A DNA stretch of 64,000 nucleotides from Streptomyces sp. yr375. GTDB lineage: Bacteria > Actinomycetota > Actinomycetes > Streptomycetales > Streptomycetaceae. Each line of letters opens with the position of its first letter. Position 1 is the stretch's first letter. Below are positions 43,883 through 52,046 of the stretch, in pieces. The stretch spans positions 1 through 64,000 of the forward strand of contig NZ_FOFF01000002.1 of the NCBI RefSeq assembly GCF_900110755.1, written 5' to 3'. The notes beneath the pieces are model-generated. The model was given only the letters and a program-made list of their open reading frames with translations, was not told where the DNA came from and searched no databases. Both the position numbers and the translations under genes were made by a program.

Positions 43883-45214
43883 GTGCTAGGAGAGTATCCG
43901 ATCCAAGGTCGGCGTGCGGCGGAGATTTCCGCGAGCATCGAGGCGGCGGTGGCCGCCGGCGAGCTGAAGCCGGGGCAACTGCTGCCTCCCATGAGGGAGT
44001 TGGCCACCGCGCTCGACGTGAACCCGAACACCGTCGCGGCCGCCTACCGCACCCTGCGCGAGCGCGGGGTGATCGAGACCGACGGCCGCCGGGGCAGCCG
44101 GGTGCGGGCGAAGCCGGCCACGACCGGGCGCGAGTTCATCCGGGTGGAGGCGCCGGAGGGCGTGCGGGACGTGGCGACCGGCAACCCCGACACGGCGCTG
44201 CTGCCACCGCTCGCGCCGGCGTTCGCGTGGGCCGCCGCGCAGGGCGACCGGGAGCCGGTCCTGTACGGGCACGCGCCGGTGGACCCCGAACTGGCCCGCC
44301 TGGCCCGGGCCGAACTGGACGCGGACGGCGTGCCCGCCGGGCCGGTGGCCGTCGCCTCCGGGTCCCTGGACGCGATCGAGCGCGTCCTCGCGGCCCATCT
44401 GCGGCCGGGCGACACCGTCGCCGTCGAGGACCCCGGATGGGGCTCCCTGCTCGACCTCGTGCCGGCCCTGGGGCTGCGCACGGTCCCGGTCGGCCTCGAC
44501 GACGAGGGGCCGCTGCCCGAGGACGTGCGCCGGGCGCTGGATTCCGGGGCGCGCGCCCTGATGGTCACCGCCCGGGCGCAGAACCCGACCGGCGCGGCGG
44601 TGAGCGCCCGGCGCGCGCGTGCCCTGCGCGCCGTGCTGCGCGCCCACCCGCACACCCTGCTCGTCGAGGACGACCACGGGCATCGGATCGTCGACCTCCC
44701 CCCGCACCCCCTCGCGGGCGTCACCCGGCACTGGGCCTTCGTGCGCTCGGTCGCCAAGGCGTACGGGCCCGACCTGCGCTTCGCCGCCTTCACCGGGGAC
44801 GCCGTCACCCTCGACCGGGTCCGTGGCCGGCAGCGGCTGGGGCCCGGCTGGGTCAGCCGGATCACCCAGCGGGCGGTGCTGCGGCTGATCGCCGACGGGG
44901 CGGTGGACGGGCCGACGGTGGCGGCGGCCTACGGCAGGCGGCGAGGCGCGCTGATCGCCGCGCTGACCGGGCGGGGGGTCGAGGCGCGGGGCCGCAGCGG
45001 GATGAACGTGTGGGTTCCGGTGCCGGACGAGACGGGGGCCGTCACCCGGCTGCTGCACGCGGGGTGGGCGGTCGCGCCCGGGGCCCGGTTCCGCATCGGA
45101 TCGCCGCCCGGGATCCGGATCACCGTGTCGACGCTGGCGCAGGACGAGATCGAGGCGTTGGCGGACGCGGTCGCCTCGGCGGTGGGGCCGTCACCGACGC
45201 GGAACTACATCTAG
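43883..45214 (+). CDS. MocR/PdxR-type GntR regulator with aminotransferase domain
   Basis: A 443-aa fusion: winged helix (residues ~10-75: GELKPGQLLPPMRELATAL, NPNTVAAAYRTLRERG) and a fold-type I aminotransferase-like domain (~100-440) with the PLP lysine in VRSVAKAYGPDLR and NPTG in ARAQNPTGAAV. Such proteins bind PLP as effector and regulate vitamin B6 or related genes. Start GTG 43883 is leaderless. It is divergent from a PPOX gene, the usual target type. Likely autoregulated through the palindrome. Confidence 0.92.
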   Translation: MLGEYPIQGRRAAEISASIEAAVAAGELKPGQLLPPMRELATALDVNPNTVAAAYRTLRERGVIETDGRRGSRVRAKPATTGREFIRVEAPEGVRDVATGNPDTALLPPLAPAFAWAAAQGDREPVLYGHAPVDPELARLARAELDADGVPAGPVAVASGSLDAIERVLAAHLRPGDTVAVEDPGWGSLLDLVPALGLRTVPVGLDDEGPLPEDVRRALDSGARALMVTARAQNPTGAAVSARRARALRAVLRAHPHTLLVEDDHGHRIVDLPPHPLAGVTRHWAFVRSVAKAYGPDLRFAAFTGDAVTLDRVRGRQRLGPGWVSRITQRAVLRLIADGAVDGPTVAAAYGRRRGALIAALTGRGVEARGRSGMNVWVPVPDETGAVTRLLHAGWAVAPGARFRIGSPPGIRITVSTLAQDEIEALADAVASAVGPSPTRNYI

Positions 45215-45243
45215 GGGCCTCGCCGACACGGCCGGGGTTGGCG

Positions 45244-45711
45244 CTACGCGCCGCCCAGTTTGCGGAAGTCCCAGGACACGATCTTCTCCGGCGTCAGGCG
45301 CACCCACGCGTGCCGGCCGTCGTGCGGCATCGCGTCCAGGCCGAAGTTCTTGCGCGCGAACAGCGTTTCCACGGCGTCGAGTTCGGCGCACAGGTCGCCG
45401 GTGCGCGGGATCTCGCCCACGAACTCCACGGCGCCGGACAGCTCCACGCCCCGCAGCGCGTCGTACTCCTCGCCGGTGTCGATCACGATCGCGACCCGCG
45501 GATCGCGGCGCAGATCCGTCCACCGCTTGCTGCGCACGACCGAGTACAGCCACAGCGCGGTGCCGTCCCAGAGGAACCACAGGGCGCTGACGTGCGGGGC
45601 GCCGTCGGTGGACACCGTCGCGACCCGGCAGGTGCGCTGGACGGTGAGGAACGCGTCCAGCTCGCCCGGCGTCATCATGATCTTCCGGCCCCGACGCTGT
45701 GTGACAGTCAT
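45244..45711 (-). CDS. PPOX class flavin/F420-binding protein
   Basis: A 155-aa split-barrel protein: VATVSTDGAPHVSALWFLWD, RDPRVAIVIDTGEEY, GAVEFVGEIPRTG and WVRLTPEKIVSWDF. This pattern is that of actinobacterial pyridoxamine-oxidase-related proteins that bind F420 or FMN. ATG 45711 has a GGGGG ribosome-binding sequence 4 nt upstream; longer in-frame starts exist (45723, 45810) but lie in a low-complexity leader. It converges with the MocR gene. Confidence 0.85.
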   Translation of the reverse strand: MTVTQRRGRKIMMTPGELDAFLTVQRTCRVATVSTDGAPHVSALWFLWDGTALWLYSVVRSKRWTDLRRDPRVAIVIDTGEEYDALRGVELSGAVEFVGEIPRTGDLCAELDAVETLFARKNFGLDAMPHDGRHAWVRLTPEKIVSWDFRKLGGA

Positions 45712-45857
45712 GCGGCCCCCCATTTCTTGTTCTGCTTCTTGTCCTGCATCGTGTCCTGCGTTGAAATATGACGTTGCGTCAGAAAAGGATGGGCCTCCTT
45801 CCCTCCCCACGCAACGGTGACCACGCTCGCCCGCCCACAGCGATGTCAGGAGCCGCC

Positions 45858-46523
45858 GTGCCCTCGTACGAAGCGCTCAGCGAACTCCTCCGGCCCGCGA
45901 GTACCGTCCTGCTCACGGTGGAGTGCCAGCAGGGAGTCGTCGGACCGGACGCCGCGCTGCCCGAACTCGCCCGCGAGGCACGGGAGTCGGGCGTCCTCAC
46001 CCGGGTCGCCGAGCTGGTGGACGCCGCGCACGGGAGCGGGATCCAGGTGATCCACGCCGTCGCCGAACGCCGCCCCGACGGCCGTGGCGCGAGCCGCAAC
46101 GCCCGTCTGTTCCGCGCCGCCGAGCGGCTGCCCGTCCAGCAGCTCACCGGCTCCGCCGCGGTCCGCGTCGCGCCCCCGATCGAGGTCGCCGAGCACGACC
46201 TCGTCGTACGGCGGCTGCACGGGCTGTCCCCGATCCAGGGCACCGACGTGGACTGCCTGCTGCGCAACCTGGGCTGCCGCACGCTCGTCGTCGCCGGGGT
46301 CTCGGCCAACGTGGCGATCCCCAACACCGTCTTCGACGCCGTCAACCGCGGCTACACCGCCGTCGTGCCGTCGGACGCCATCGCGGGGGTGCCCGCCGAC
46401 TACACCCCCGCGATGATCCGCCACACCCTCGCATTGGTCGCCACGGTCGCGACCACGGACGAGGTGCTGGCCTGCCTCCGACGAACAGCCCGAAACGACG
46501 GGCCGGGCGTCAGGCCAGGGTGA
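45858..46523 (+). CDS. Isochorismatase-fold protein lacking the nucleophilic cysteine
   Basis: A 221-aa isochorismatase/cysteine-hydrolase fold. Usual first catalytic residue Asp (VVDMQ) is Glu here (TVECQQGVVG), and the motif GV-x-T-x-x-C has alanine instead of cysteine (AGVSANVAIPNT). So the amidase triad is broken; isochorismatase-type vinyl-ether hydrolysis would not need the Cys. AGGAG is 6 nt before GTG 45858. It overlaps the convergent Rieske gene by 14 nt. Confidence 0.85.
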   Translation: MPSYEALSELLRPASTVLLTVECQQGVVGPDAALPELAREARESGVLTRVAELVDAAHGSGIQVIHAVAERRPDGRGASRNARLFRAAERLPVQQLTGSAAVRVAPPIEVAEHDLVVRRLHGLSPIQGTDVDCLLRNLGCRTLVVAGVSANVAIPNTVFDAVNRGYTAVVPSDAIAGVPADYTPAMIRHTLALVATVATTDEVLACLRRTARNDGPGVRPG

Positions 46524-47025
46524 TCGAGTCGCCGCTGACGGCGATCTTCACCTCGGGCAGCGGCTTCTGCGCGGGACCGCTCTTCACACTGCCGTCCGTG
46601 ATCGAGAAGTTGCTGTTGTGACAGGGGCAGTTGATCACGCCGTCGGCGATCGACTTCACCGCGCAGCCCTGGTGGGTGCACACGGCGGAGAACGCCTTGT
46701 ACGTGCCCGCCGTCGGCTGCGTGACGACGACCTTCTCGGAATCGAAGACCTTGCCGCCGCCCTCGGGTATGTCGGCCGTCTTGGCGAGCGCGGCGCCGGC
46801 CGCGGCGGACTCCCCGCCGCTCGTGCCGCCGGTGCTCGCGGCCTCCGTGCTGCCGGTGGAACCGGTGGAACCCGACGTGCCGGCCGACGATGACGACGAA
46901 CTCGACGAGTCGTCGTCGGATCCTCCGCACGCGGTCAGCGCGACGGAGAGCCCCGCGGCTCCGGCGGCTGCCACGACGGCACGGCGGGCGGGCCCTGACG
47001 CGGACTTGATCGATGCGCTGGTCAT
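46510..47025 (-). CDS. Rieske [2Fe-2S] lipoprotein
   Basis: A 171-aa exported protein: Arg-containing signal (ARRAVVAAAGAAGLSV) with lipobox LTAC, a ~45-aa Ser/Gly/Thr linker, then a Rieske domain with CTHQGC and CPCHNS, the four Cys/His ligands of a [2Fe-2S] cluster. Probably a Tat-translocated extracytoplasmic electron carrier; partner unknown. It is divergent from the HipA-like gene by 193 nt and its last codons overlap the isochorismatase-like gene. Confidence 0.88.
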   Translation of the reverse strand: MTSASIKSASGPARRAVVAAAGAAGLSVALTACGGSDDDSSSSSSSSAGTSGSTGSTGSTEAASTGGTSGGESAAAGAALAKTADIPEGGGKVFDSEKVVVTQPTAGTYKAFSAVCTHQGCAVKSIADGVINCPCHNSNFSITDGSVKSGPAQKPLPEVKIAVSGDSITLA

Positions 47026-47206
47026 GCTGGGGGATTCCCTTCCAGGGGGGTCGCGTGGATCTGCCGAGAGGTACGAGCCGCGGGCACCGCGTGTTCAGCG
47101 CCCCCGCCCGGTCCGGACAGTCCCGAGATAGTGACCCGTCCGAGATGAGGGCGGCGTAAGCAGGACCTGTCACCGAGCTGTCGGCCGGGCGTCCTGCCGG
47201 GCCCAG

Positions 47207-47212
47207 TAACCT
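47207..47212 (+). promoter_or_regulatory. -10 box of a leaderless hipA-like transcript
   Basis: TAACCT lies 6 nt before the ATG at 47219, and no Shine-Dalgarno is present, as in leaderless Streptomyces genes. Confidence 0.5.
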
Positions 47213-47218
47213 GGGGCG

Positions 47219-47989
47219 ATGCTCAAGGAAGTCACCGCGACCCGCTATGTCACGCCCCTGCGTGAGGGCGGCTCCCTGCCGGGACTCGTCGAGGCCGACG
47301 ATCTCGGTCTGTACGTCCTGAAGTTCACCGGCGCCGGACAGGGCCGCAAGACGCTCGTCGCGGAGGTCGTCTGCGGCGAGCTCGCCCGCCGGCTCGGCTT
47401 CCGGATGCCCCGGCTGGTGACCGTCGAACTGGACGTCCTGCTCGGCCTCGGCGAACCCGACCAGCAGGTGCAGGGGCTGCTGAAGTCCAGCGGCGGCACC
47501 AACCTCGGCATGGACTTCCTCTCCGGTGCCCTCGGCTTCGACCCGCTCGCCTTCCCGGTGAGCCCCGAGGAGGCCGGCCGGATCGTCTGGTTCGACGCGC
47601 TGGTGAACAACGTCGACCGGTCCTGGCGCAACCCCAACCTCCTGGTGCACCGCGGCGACCTGTGGCTCGTCGACCACGGCGCCACCATGATCTGGCAGCA
47701 CAACTGGCCCACCGCCGACACCTCCGCGGCCCGCCCCTACGACGCCGGCGACCACGTCCTCGCCCCCTTCGGCCCGGACATCGAGGCCGCGGCGGCGGAG
47801 CTGGCCCCGCTGGTCACCGCCGACCTCCTCGCCGAGGTCACCGCCGAGATCCCCGACGTCTGGCTGGCCGACGAGCCGGGCTTCGACACCCCGGACGCGC
47901 TCCGGCGCGCCTACGCGGCACCTCTCCTCGCGCGCGCCGCCGTCATCCACGACCGCATCAAAGGGACCGCGATCAGGGGGACCGAGTGA
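47219..47989 (+). CDS. HipA-like kinase domain protein
   Basis: A 256-aa HipA-family kinase fold without the usual HipA N-terminal subdomain and without an adjacent hipB. Motifs: YVLKFTGAGQGRKTLVAEV (nucleotide-binding lysine), NNVDRSWRNPNLLV (catalytic Asp/Asn) and LVDHGATMIW (metal-binding Asp). It resembles the small stand-alone HipA-like proteins paired with DUF3037. The downstream GTG overlaps its stop. It may phosphorylate a protein or tRNA-synthetase-like target; toxin activity is unproven. Confidence 0.82.
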   Translation: MLKEVTATRYVTPLREGGSLPGLVEADDLGLYVLKFTGAGQGRKTLVAEVVCGELARRLGFRMPRLVTVELDVLLGLGEPDQQVQGLLKSSGGTNLGMDFLSGALGFDPLAFPVSPEEAGRIVWFDALVNNVDRSWRNPNLLVHRGDLWLVDHGATMIWQHNWPTADTSAARPYDAGDHVLAPFGPDIEAAAAELAPLVTADLLAEVTAEIPDVWLADEPGFDTPDALRRAYAAPLLARAAVIHDRIKGTAIRGTE

Positions 47990-48402
47990 ACGAGCGCCAC
48001 ATCATCAGGCCGGGCCAGGGCGGCGACCGGCACGTCTTCGAGTACGCCCTGCTGCGCGTCGTACCGCGCATCGAGCGCGGCGAGTGCGTCAACGCGGGGG
48101 TGCTCGTGTACTGCCGCGGCAAGGACTACGTCGGCGCCCGCACCCACCTCGACGAGGCCAGGCTGCTCGCGCTGGACCCGGCGGCGGACGTGGCCGGCGT
48201 CCGGGCCGCCCTGCGCGCGGTCGAGGGCGTGTGCGCGGGCGGCGCGTCGGCCGGGCAGGCGGCCGGCGACGACGCCGGACGCCGCTTCCGCTGGCTGATC
48301 GCCCCCCGCTCGACGGTCGTCCAACCGGGCCCCGTGCACACCGGGCTGACGGCCGATCCGGCCGCCGAGACGGAGCGGCTGCTCGACCTGCTGGTGAGGT
48401 GA
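47986..48402 (+). CDS. DUF3037 family protein, coupled to the HipA-like kinase
   Basis: A 138-aa soluble DUF3037 protein: FEYALLRVVPRIERGECVNAGV start and HLDEARLLALDP, ETERLLDLLVR at the end. The GTG start overlaps the HipA-like stop (GTGA), so the two are translated together. DUF3037 has no known chemistry but is repeatedly encoded beside HipA-like proteins, implying antitoxin, adaptor or substrate roles (inference). Confidence 0.85.
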   Translation: MNERHIIRPGQGGDRHVFEYALLRVVPRIERGECVNAGVLVYCRGKDYVGARTHLDEARLLALDPAADVAGVRAALRAVEGVCAGGASAGQAAGDDAGRRFRWLIAPRSTVVQPGPVHTGLTADPAAETERLLDLLVR

Positions 48403-48426
48403 TGGGTCACACCGCGCCGCATGGCG

Positions 48427-48487
48427 TTGACACCGAGTGCCAGGGCTTCTAGCGTCACGTCTGTCGAAGGTACTAAGCGGTCGCTCA
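48427..48487 (+). promoter_or_regulatory. Consensus promoter and operator of the SDR gene
   Basis: TTGACA (48427-48432), 17-bp spacer, TAGCGT (48450-48455): a near-perfect housekeeping promoter. Just downstream, TACTAAGCGGTCGCTCA (48471-48487) is centred on AGCG-gt-CGCT, resembling TetR-family operators in front of Streptomyces fatty-acid genes. Confidence 0.65.
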
Positions 48488-48557
48488 CCACTCGGGCGCA
48501 TCCCGCGTCCGACACTCCGGGCGCACCAGGCTTTCTCAAGGGCGAGGAGAACCAGGA

Positions 48558-49319
48558 ATGTCCACCACTGAGCAGCGGGTCGCCGTGGTCACGGGCGCGG
48601 CGCGCGGCATCGGAGCCGCCACCGCCGTACGGCTGGCCGCTGAGGGCCGCGCGGTCGCCGTCGTCGACCTCGACGAGGCCGCCTGCAAGGACACCGTCGA
48701 GAAGATCACCGCGGCGGGCGGCAAGGCCGTCGCGATCGGCGCGGACGTCTCCGACGAGGCCCAGGTCGAGGCGGCGATCGCCCGCGTGGTCGCGGAGCTC
48801 GGCGCGCCGACGATCCTCGTCAACAACGCGGGCGTGCTCCGCGACAACCTGCTGTTCAAGATGAGCGCCTCGGACTGGGACACCGTCCTGAACGTGCACC
48901 TGCGCGGCTCGTTCCTGATGACCAAGGCCGTCCAGAAGCACATGGTCGACGCCGGCTTCGGCCGTGTCGTCAACCTGTCGTCCTCCTCGGCGCTCGGCAA
49001 CCGCGGCCAGGCCAACTACTCCGCCGCGAAGGCCGGTCTTCAGGGCTTCACCAAGACCCTCGCCATCGAGCTCGGCAAGTTCGGCATCACCGCCAACGCC
49101 GTCGCCCCCGGCTTCATCGCCACCGACATGACCGCCGCGACCGCCGCCCGGGTCGGCATGGGCTTCGAGGAGTTCAAGGCCGCGGCCGCCACCCAGATCC
49201 CCGTCGCGCGCGTCGGCGAGCCCGACGACATCGCCAACGCGATCGCCTTCTTCACGAACGAGGCCGCCGGCTTCGTCTCCGGCCAGGTGCTGTACGTGGC
49301 CGGCGGACCGCTCGACTAA
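48558..49319 (+). CDS. 3-oxoacyl-ACP reductase-like SDR (FabG-like)
   Basis: A 253-aa SDR with TGAARGIGAA (NADP motif, ~12-21), NNAGV (~92-96), catalytic Ser in LSSSSALG and Tyr-Lys in YSAAKAGL, and the C-terminal SGQVLYVAGGP. Sequence is FabG-like. It has an unusually good promoter and a candidate repressor site. Overlap with a second SDR gene 82 nt downstream suggests a lipid-related operon; true substrate may be a short or branched beta-ketoacyl thioester. Confidence 0.88.
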   Translation: MSTTEQRVAVVTGAARGIGAATAVRLAAEGRAVAVVDLDEAACKDTVEKITAAGGKAVAIGADVSDEAQVEAAIARVVAELGAPTILVNNAGVLRDNLLFKMSASDWDTVLNVHLRGSFLMTKAVQKHMVDAGFGRVVNLSSSSALGNRGQANYSAAKAGLQGFTKTLAIELGKFGITANAVAPGFIATDMTAATAARVGMGFEEFKAAAATQIPVARVGEPDDIANAIAFFTNEAAGFVSGQVLYVAGGPLD

Positions 49320-49400
49320 AAGCGACCGACGGCGACCAGGGACCACCCGGTACCGCTGGGCACCACCAGGGACCATCCGGCATCACTGAGGATCACGAAC

Positions 49401-50162
49401 ATGACTGAACTGCCCGCACTCTCCGGCAAGGTCGCCCTCGTCACGGGCGCCAGCCGCGGCATCGGCTACGGCGTCGCCGAGGCCCTCGTCGCCCGTGGCG
49501 ACCGGGTCTGCATCACCGGCCGCAACGAGGACGCCCTCAAGGAGGCCGTCGAGCAGCTCGGCGCCGACCGGGTCATCGGCGTCGTCGGCAAGGCGCACGA
49601 CCTGGCGCACCAGACCGCCGCCGTCGAGCGCACCATGGAGGCCTTCGGCCGCGTCGACTTCCTGGTCAACAACGCCGGTACGAACCCGGTGTTCGGGCCG
49701 ATCGCCGACCTCGACCTGGAGGTGGCCCGCAAGGTCTTCGAGACCAACGTGATCTCCGCGCTCGGCTTCGCGCAGAAGACCTGGCACGCCTGGCAGAAGG
49801 ACAACGGCGGCGCGATCGTCAACATCGCCTCCGTCGCGGGCCTGACGGCCTCGCCCTTCATCGGCGCGTACGGCATCAGCAAGGCCGCGATGATCAACCT
49901 GACCCAGCAACTGGCGCACGAGTTCGCGCCGCGCGTGCGGGTCAACGCGATCGCCCCGGCCGTGGTGAAGACCAAGTTCGCCGAGGCCCTGTACGAGGGC
50001 CGCGAGGCGGAGGCGGCCGCCGCCTACCCGCTGGCCCGGCTCGGCGTGCCCTCCGACATCGGCGGCACCGCCGCGTTCCTCACCTCGGAGCAGTCGGACT
50101 GGATCACCGGTCAGACCCTCGTCGTCGACGGCGGCATCTTCCTCAACGCCGGCGTGGCCTGA
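49401..50162 (+). CDS. Short-chain dehydrogenase/reductase
   Basis: A 253-aa SDR with TGASRGIGYG (~15-24), NNAGTN (~90-95), active Ser in NIASVAGL and Tyr-Lys in YGISKAAM, and GQTLVVDGG near the C-terminus. It is a FabG-like reductase, probably cotranscribed with the preceding SDR (82-nt gap, with a short imperfect repeat of cagggaccac). Substrate unknown. Confidence 0.88.
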   Translation: MTELPALSGKVALVTGASRGIGYGVAEALVARGDRVCITGRNEDALKEAVEQLGADRVIGVVGKAHDLAHQTAAVERTMEAFGRVDFLVNNAGTNPVFGPIADLDLEVARKVFETNVISALGFAQKTWHAWQKDNGGAIVNIASVAGLTASPFIGAYGISKAAMINLTQQLAHEFAPRVRVNAIAPAVVKTKFAEALYEGREAEAAAAYPLARLGVPSDIGGTAAFLTSEQSDWITGQTLVVDGGIFLNAGVA

Positions 50163-50320
50163 CCACGCCGGCACCAAAGCCGGTACCGACACCGGCACGG
50201 ACAGTGACACGGGCGTCGTTTCTTGACGGAAACGGCGACCGTGTCGTCATGAGTGCGTCGCTCACGGTGATGACAACGTCGTCATACCGAGAGTGATCAA
50301 GAACGCTCCACAAGCAGCGG

Positions 50321-50348
50321 TTCACACGGTCGAACGCTGCGGTATGGT
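50321..50348 (+). promoter_or_regulatory. Promoter of the orphan peptide-binding lipoprotein gene
   Basis: TTCACA (50321-50326), 16-bp spacer, TATGGT (50343-50348), ~30 nt before the gagga ribosome site. The 224-nt gap also has a repeated gtcgtcat motif at 50242 and 50278. Confidence 0.45.
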
Positions 50349-50386
50349 CGGCCGACCCTTGGCATGGCAGATCGAGGAGCGTGCAC

Positions 50387-51967
50387 GTGTTCAACCGGAA
50401 CCGATCCTTGCAGCAGGTGGCTGCGATCGTGTCCATCACCCTGGTGGCCGGGTGCAGCCTCCTGGGGGAGGAGAGCTCCGACGACGCCGGGCCGATCGTC
50501 GTGGGCACCACCAGCGCTCCCAGCACGCTGGACCCCGCGGCCTCGTGGGACAGCTCATGGGAGCTCTTCCGCAACGTCTATCAGACGCTCCTGAACTACA
50601 GCCCCGGTGGATCCACGCCCGAACCCGACGCCGCCGAGAGCTGCGAGTTCACGGACGCGACGAGCACCGTGTATAGCTGCAAGCTGCGCGAGGGCCTGAA
50701 GTTCTCCAACGGGCACACGCTGGACGCCAAGGCCGTCAAGTACTCGTTCGACCGGATCAAGAAGATCAACGTCAACGGCGGCCCCATGGGCCTGCTGGGA
50801 ACACTCTCCCGGGTTCAGGTGAACGGCGACCGCGAGGTCGTCTTCCACCTCAGCCAACCCGACGCCACCTTCCCCCTGGTGCTCACCACGCCCGCCATGT
50901 CGATCGTGGACCCCGAGGAGTACCCCGAGAACGCGCTCCGCGAGGACGGGAAGATCACCGGCTCGGGACCCTACAAACTCGACTCCTACGAAGAGGGCAA
51001 GAAGGCCACGCTCGTCCGCAACGGCAACTACAAGGGCATAGCGGACCTCAAGAACGACGCCGTCACCATCCGCTACTTCCCGCAGTCGAGCGAGCTGGTC
51101 AAGGCACTCGACGACAAGGAGATCTCGGTCGTCTACCGCGGTCTCGGCGCCTCCGACACCGTGGACATCGAGACCAACCAGCAGAAGGAGGGTCTCCAAC
51201 TGGTGGAGAACCCCACCACGGAGATCAGCTACCTGGTGTTCAACCCCAAGGACCCGTGGGCCGCGAAGCCCGCGGTCCGCAAGGCCGTCGCCCAGATCGT
51301 CGACCGCGCGGCACTCGTGCACAAGGTCTACAAGGACACCGTCGAGCCGCTGTACTCCATGGTCCCCGCCGGACTCGTCGGCCACACCACGGGCTTCTTC
51401 GACGACTTCGGCGACCCCAGCGTGGCCAAGGCCAAGAGCTTCCTCACGGAAGAGGGGATCACCGAACGTGTCCCGCTGACCCTCTGGTACACCAGCGACC
51501 GCTACGGCTCGACGACCAAGCCCGCCTTCGAGGAACTGAAGCGGCAGCTCGATGCCTCCGGTCTCTTCACGGTCACCCTCAAGAGCCGTCCGTGGAAGAC
51601 CTACGTCAAGGGCTACCAGAACGGCGAGTACCCGGTGTTCGGGCGCGGTTGGTTCCCTGACTTCAACGACGCCGACAACTTCATCGCGCCCTTCGTGGGC
51701 AAGCAGAACGCGCTCGGGACCCCGTACGTAGCCCCCGAGATCACCAACAAGCTGCTGCCGGAGTCGCGCGCGGAGAGCGATCGCGCGGCCGTGGCGAAGC
51801 AGATCGAGGCCGCTCAGCAGATCTTCGTGGACGACGCACGGCTGCTGCCGCTGTGGCAGGGCAAGCAGTATGTGGCTGCGGACGAGGAGATCGCCGGTCT
51901 CGAGAAGGTCATCGACCCGGCGACCATGATGACGATGTGGGAGCTGTACCGGAAGACTAGCTGGTGA
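50387..51967 (+). CDS. ABC transporter family 5 (peptide) substrate-binding lipoprotein
   Basis: A 526-aa SBP_bac_5 protein with signal and lipobox LVAGC (~20-24). Mature part shows TLDPAASWD, LREGLKFSNGHTLDAKAVKYS and the GRGWFPDFNDADNF region typical of oligopeptide-binding proteins. GTG 50387 is preferred over 50381 since gaggag lies 7 nt upstream. No permease or ATPase genes are adjacent, so it is an orphan receptor or works with a remote Opp/Dpp transporter. Confidence 0.88.
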   Translation: MFNRNRSLQQVAAIVSITLVAGCSLLGEESSDDAGPIVVGTTSAPSTLDPAASWDSSWELFRNVYQTLLNYSPGGSTPEPDAAESCEFTDATSTVYSCKLREGLKFSNGHTLDAKAVKYSFDRIKKINVNGGPMGLLGTLSRVQVNGDREVVFHLSQPDATFPLVLTTPAMSIVDPEEYPENALREDGKITGSGPYKLDSYEEGKKATLVRNGNYKGIADLKNDAVTIRYFPQSSELVKALDDKEISVVYRGLGASDTVDIETNQQKEGLQLVENPTTEISYLVFNPKDPWAAKPAVRKAVAQIVDRAALVHKVYKDTVEPLYSMVPAGLVGHTTGFFDDFGDPSVAKAKSFLTEEGITERVPLTLWYTSDRYGSTTKPAFEELKRQLDASGLFTVTLKSRPWKTYVKGYQNGEYPVFGRGWFPDFNDADNFIAPFVGKQNALGTPYVAPEITNKLLPESRAESDRAAVAKQIEAAQQIFVDDARLLPLWQGKQYVAADEEIAGLEKVIDPATMMTMWELYRKTSW

Positions 51968-51984
51968 GAGGTCTGGCGGGGTCG

Positions 51985-52007
51985 TTGTCAGTGGTCGCCT
52001 GTAGGTT
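51985..52007 (+). promoter_or_regulatory. RecA-NDp/PafBC-type DNA-damage promoter of ung
   Basis: TTGTCAGTG (51985-51993), exactly 8 nt, TAGGTT (52002-52007). Same conserved block and spacing as in front of dinB. Predicted start ~52014, leaving a 33-nt leader with GGAGG at 52035-52039. Confidence 0.75.
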
Positions 52008-52046
52008 CTGCGGTGAGTAAGTGACCGCACAACGGAGGACGTTGAC

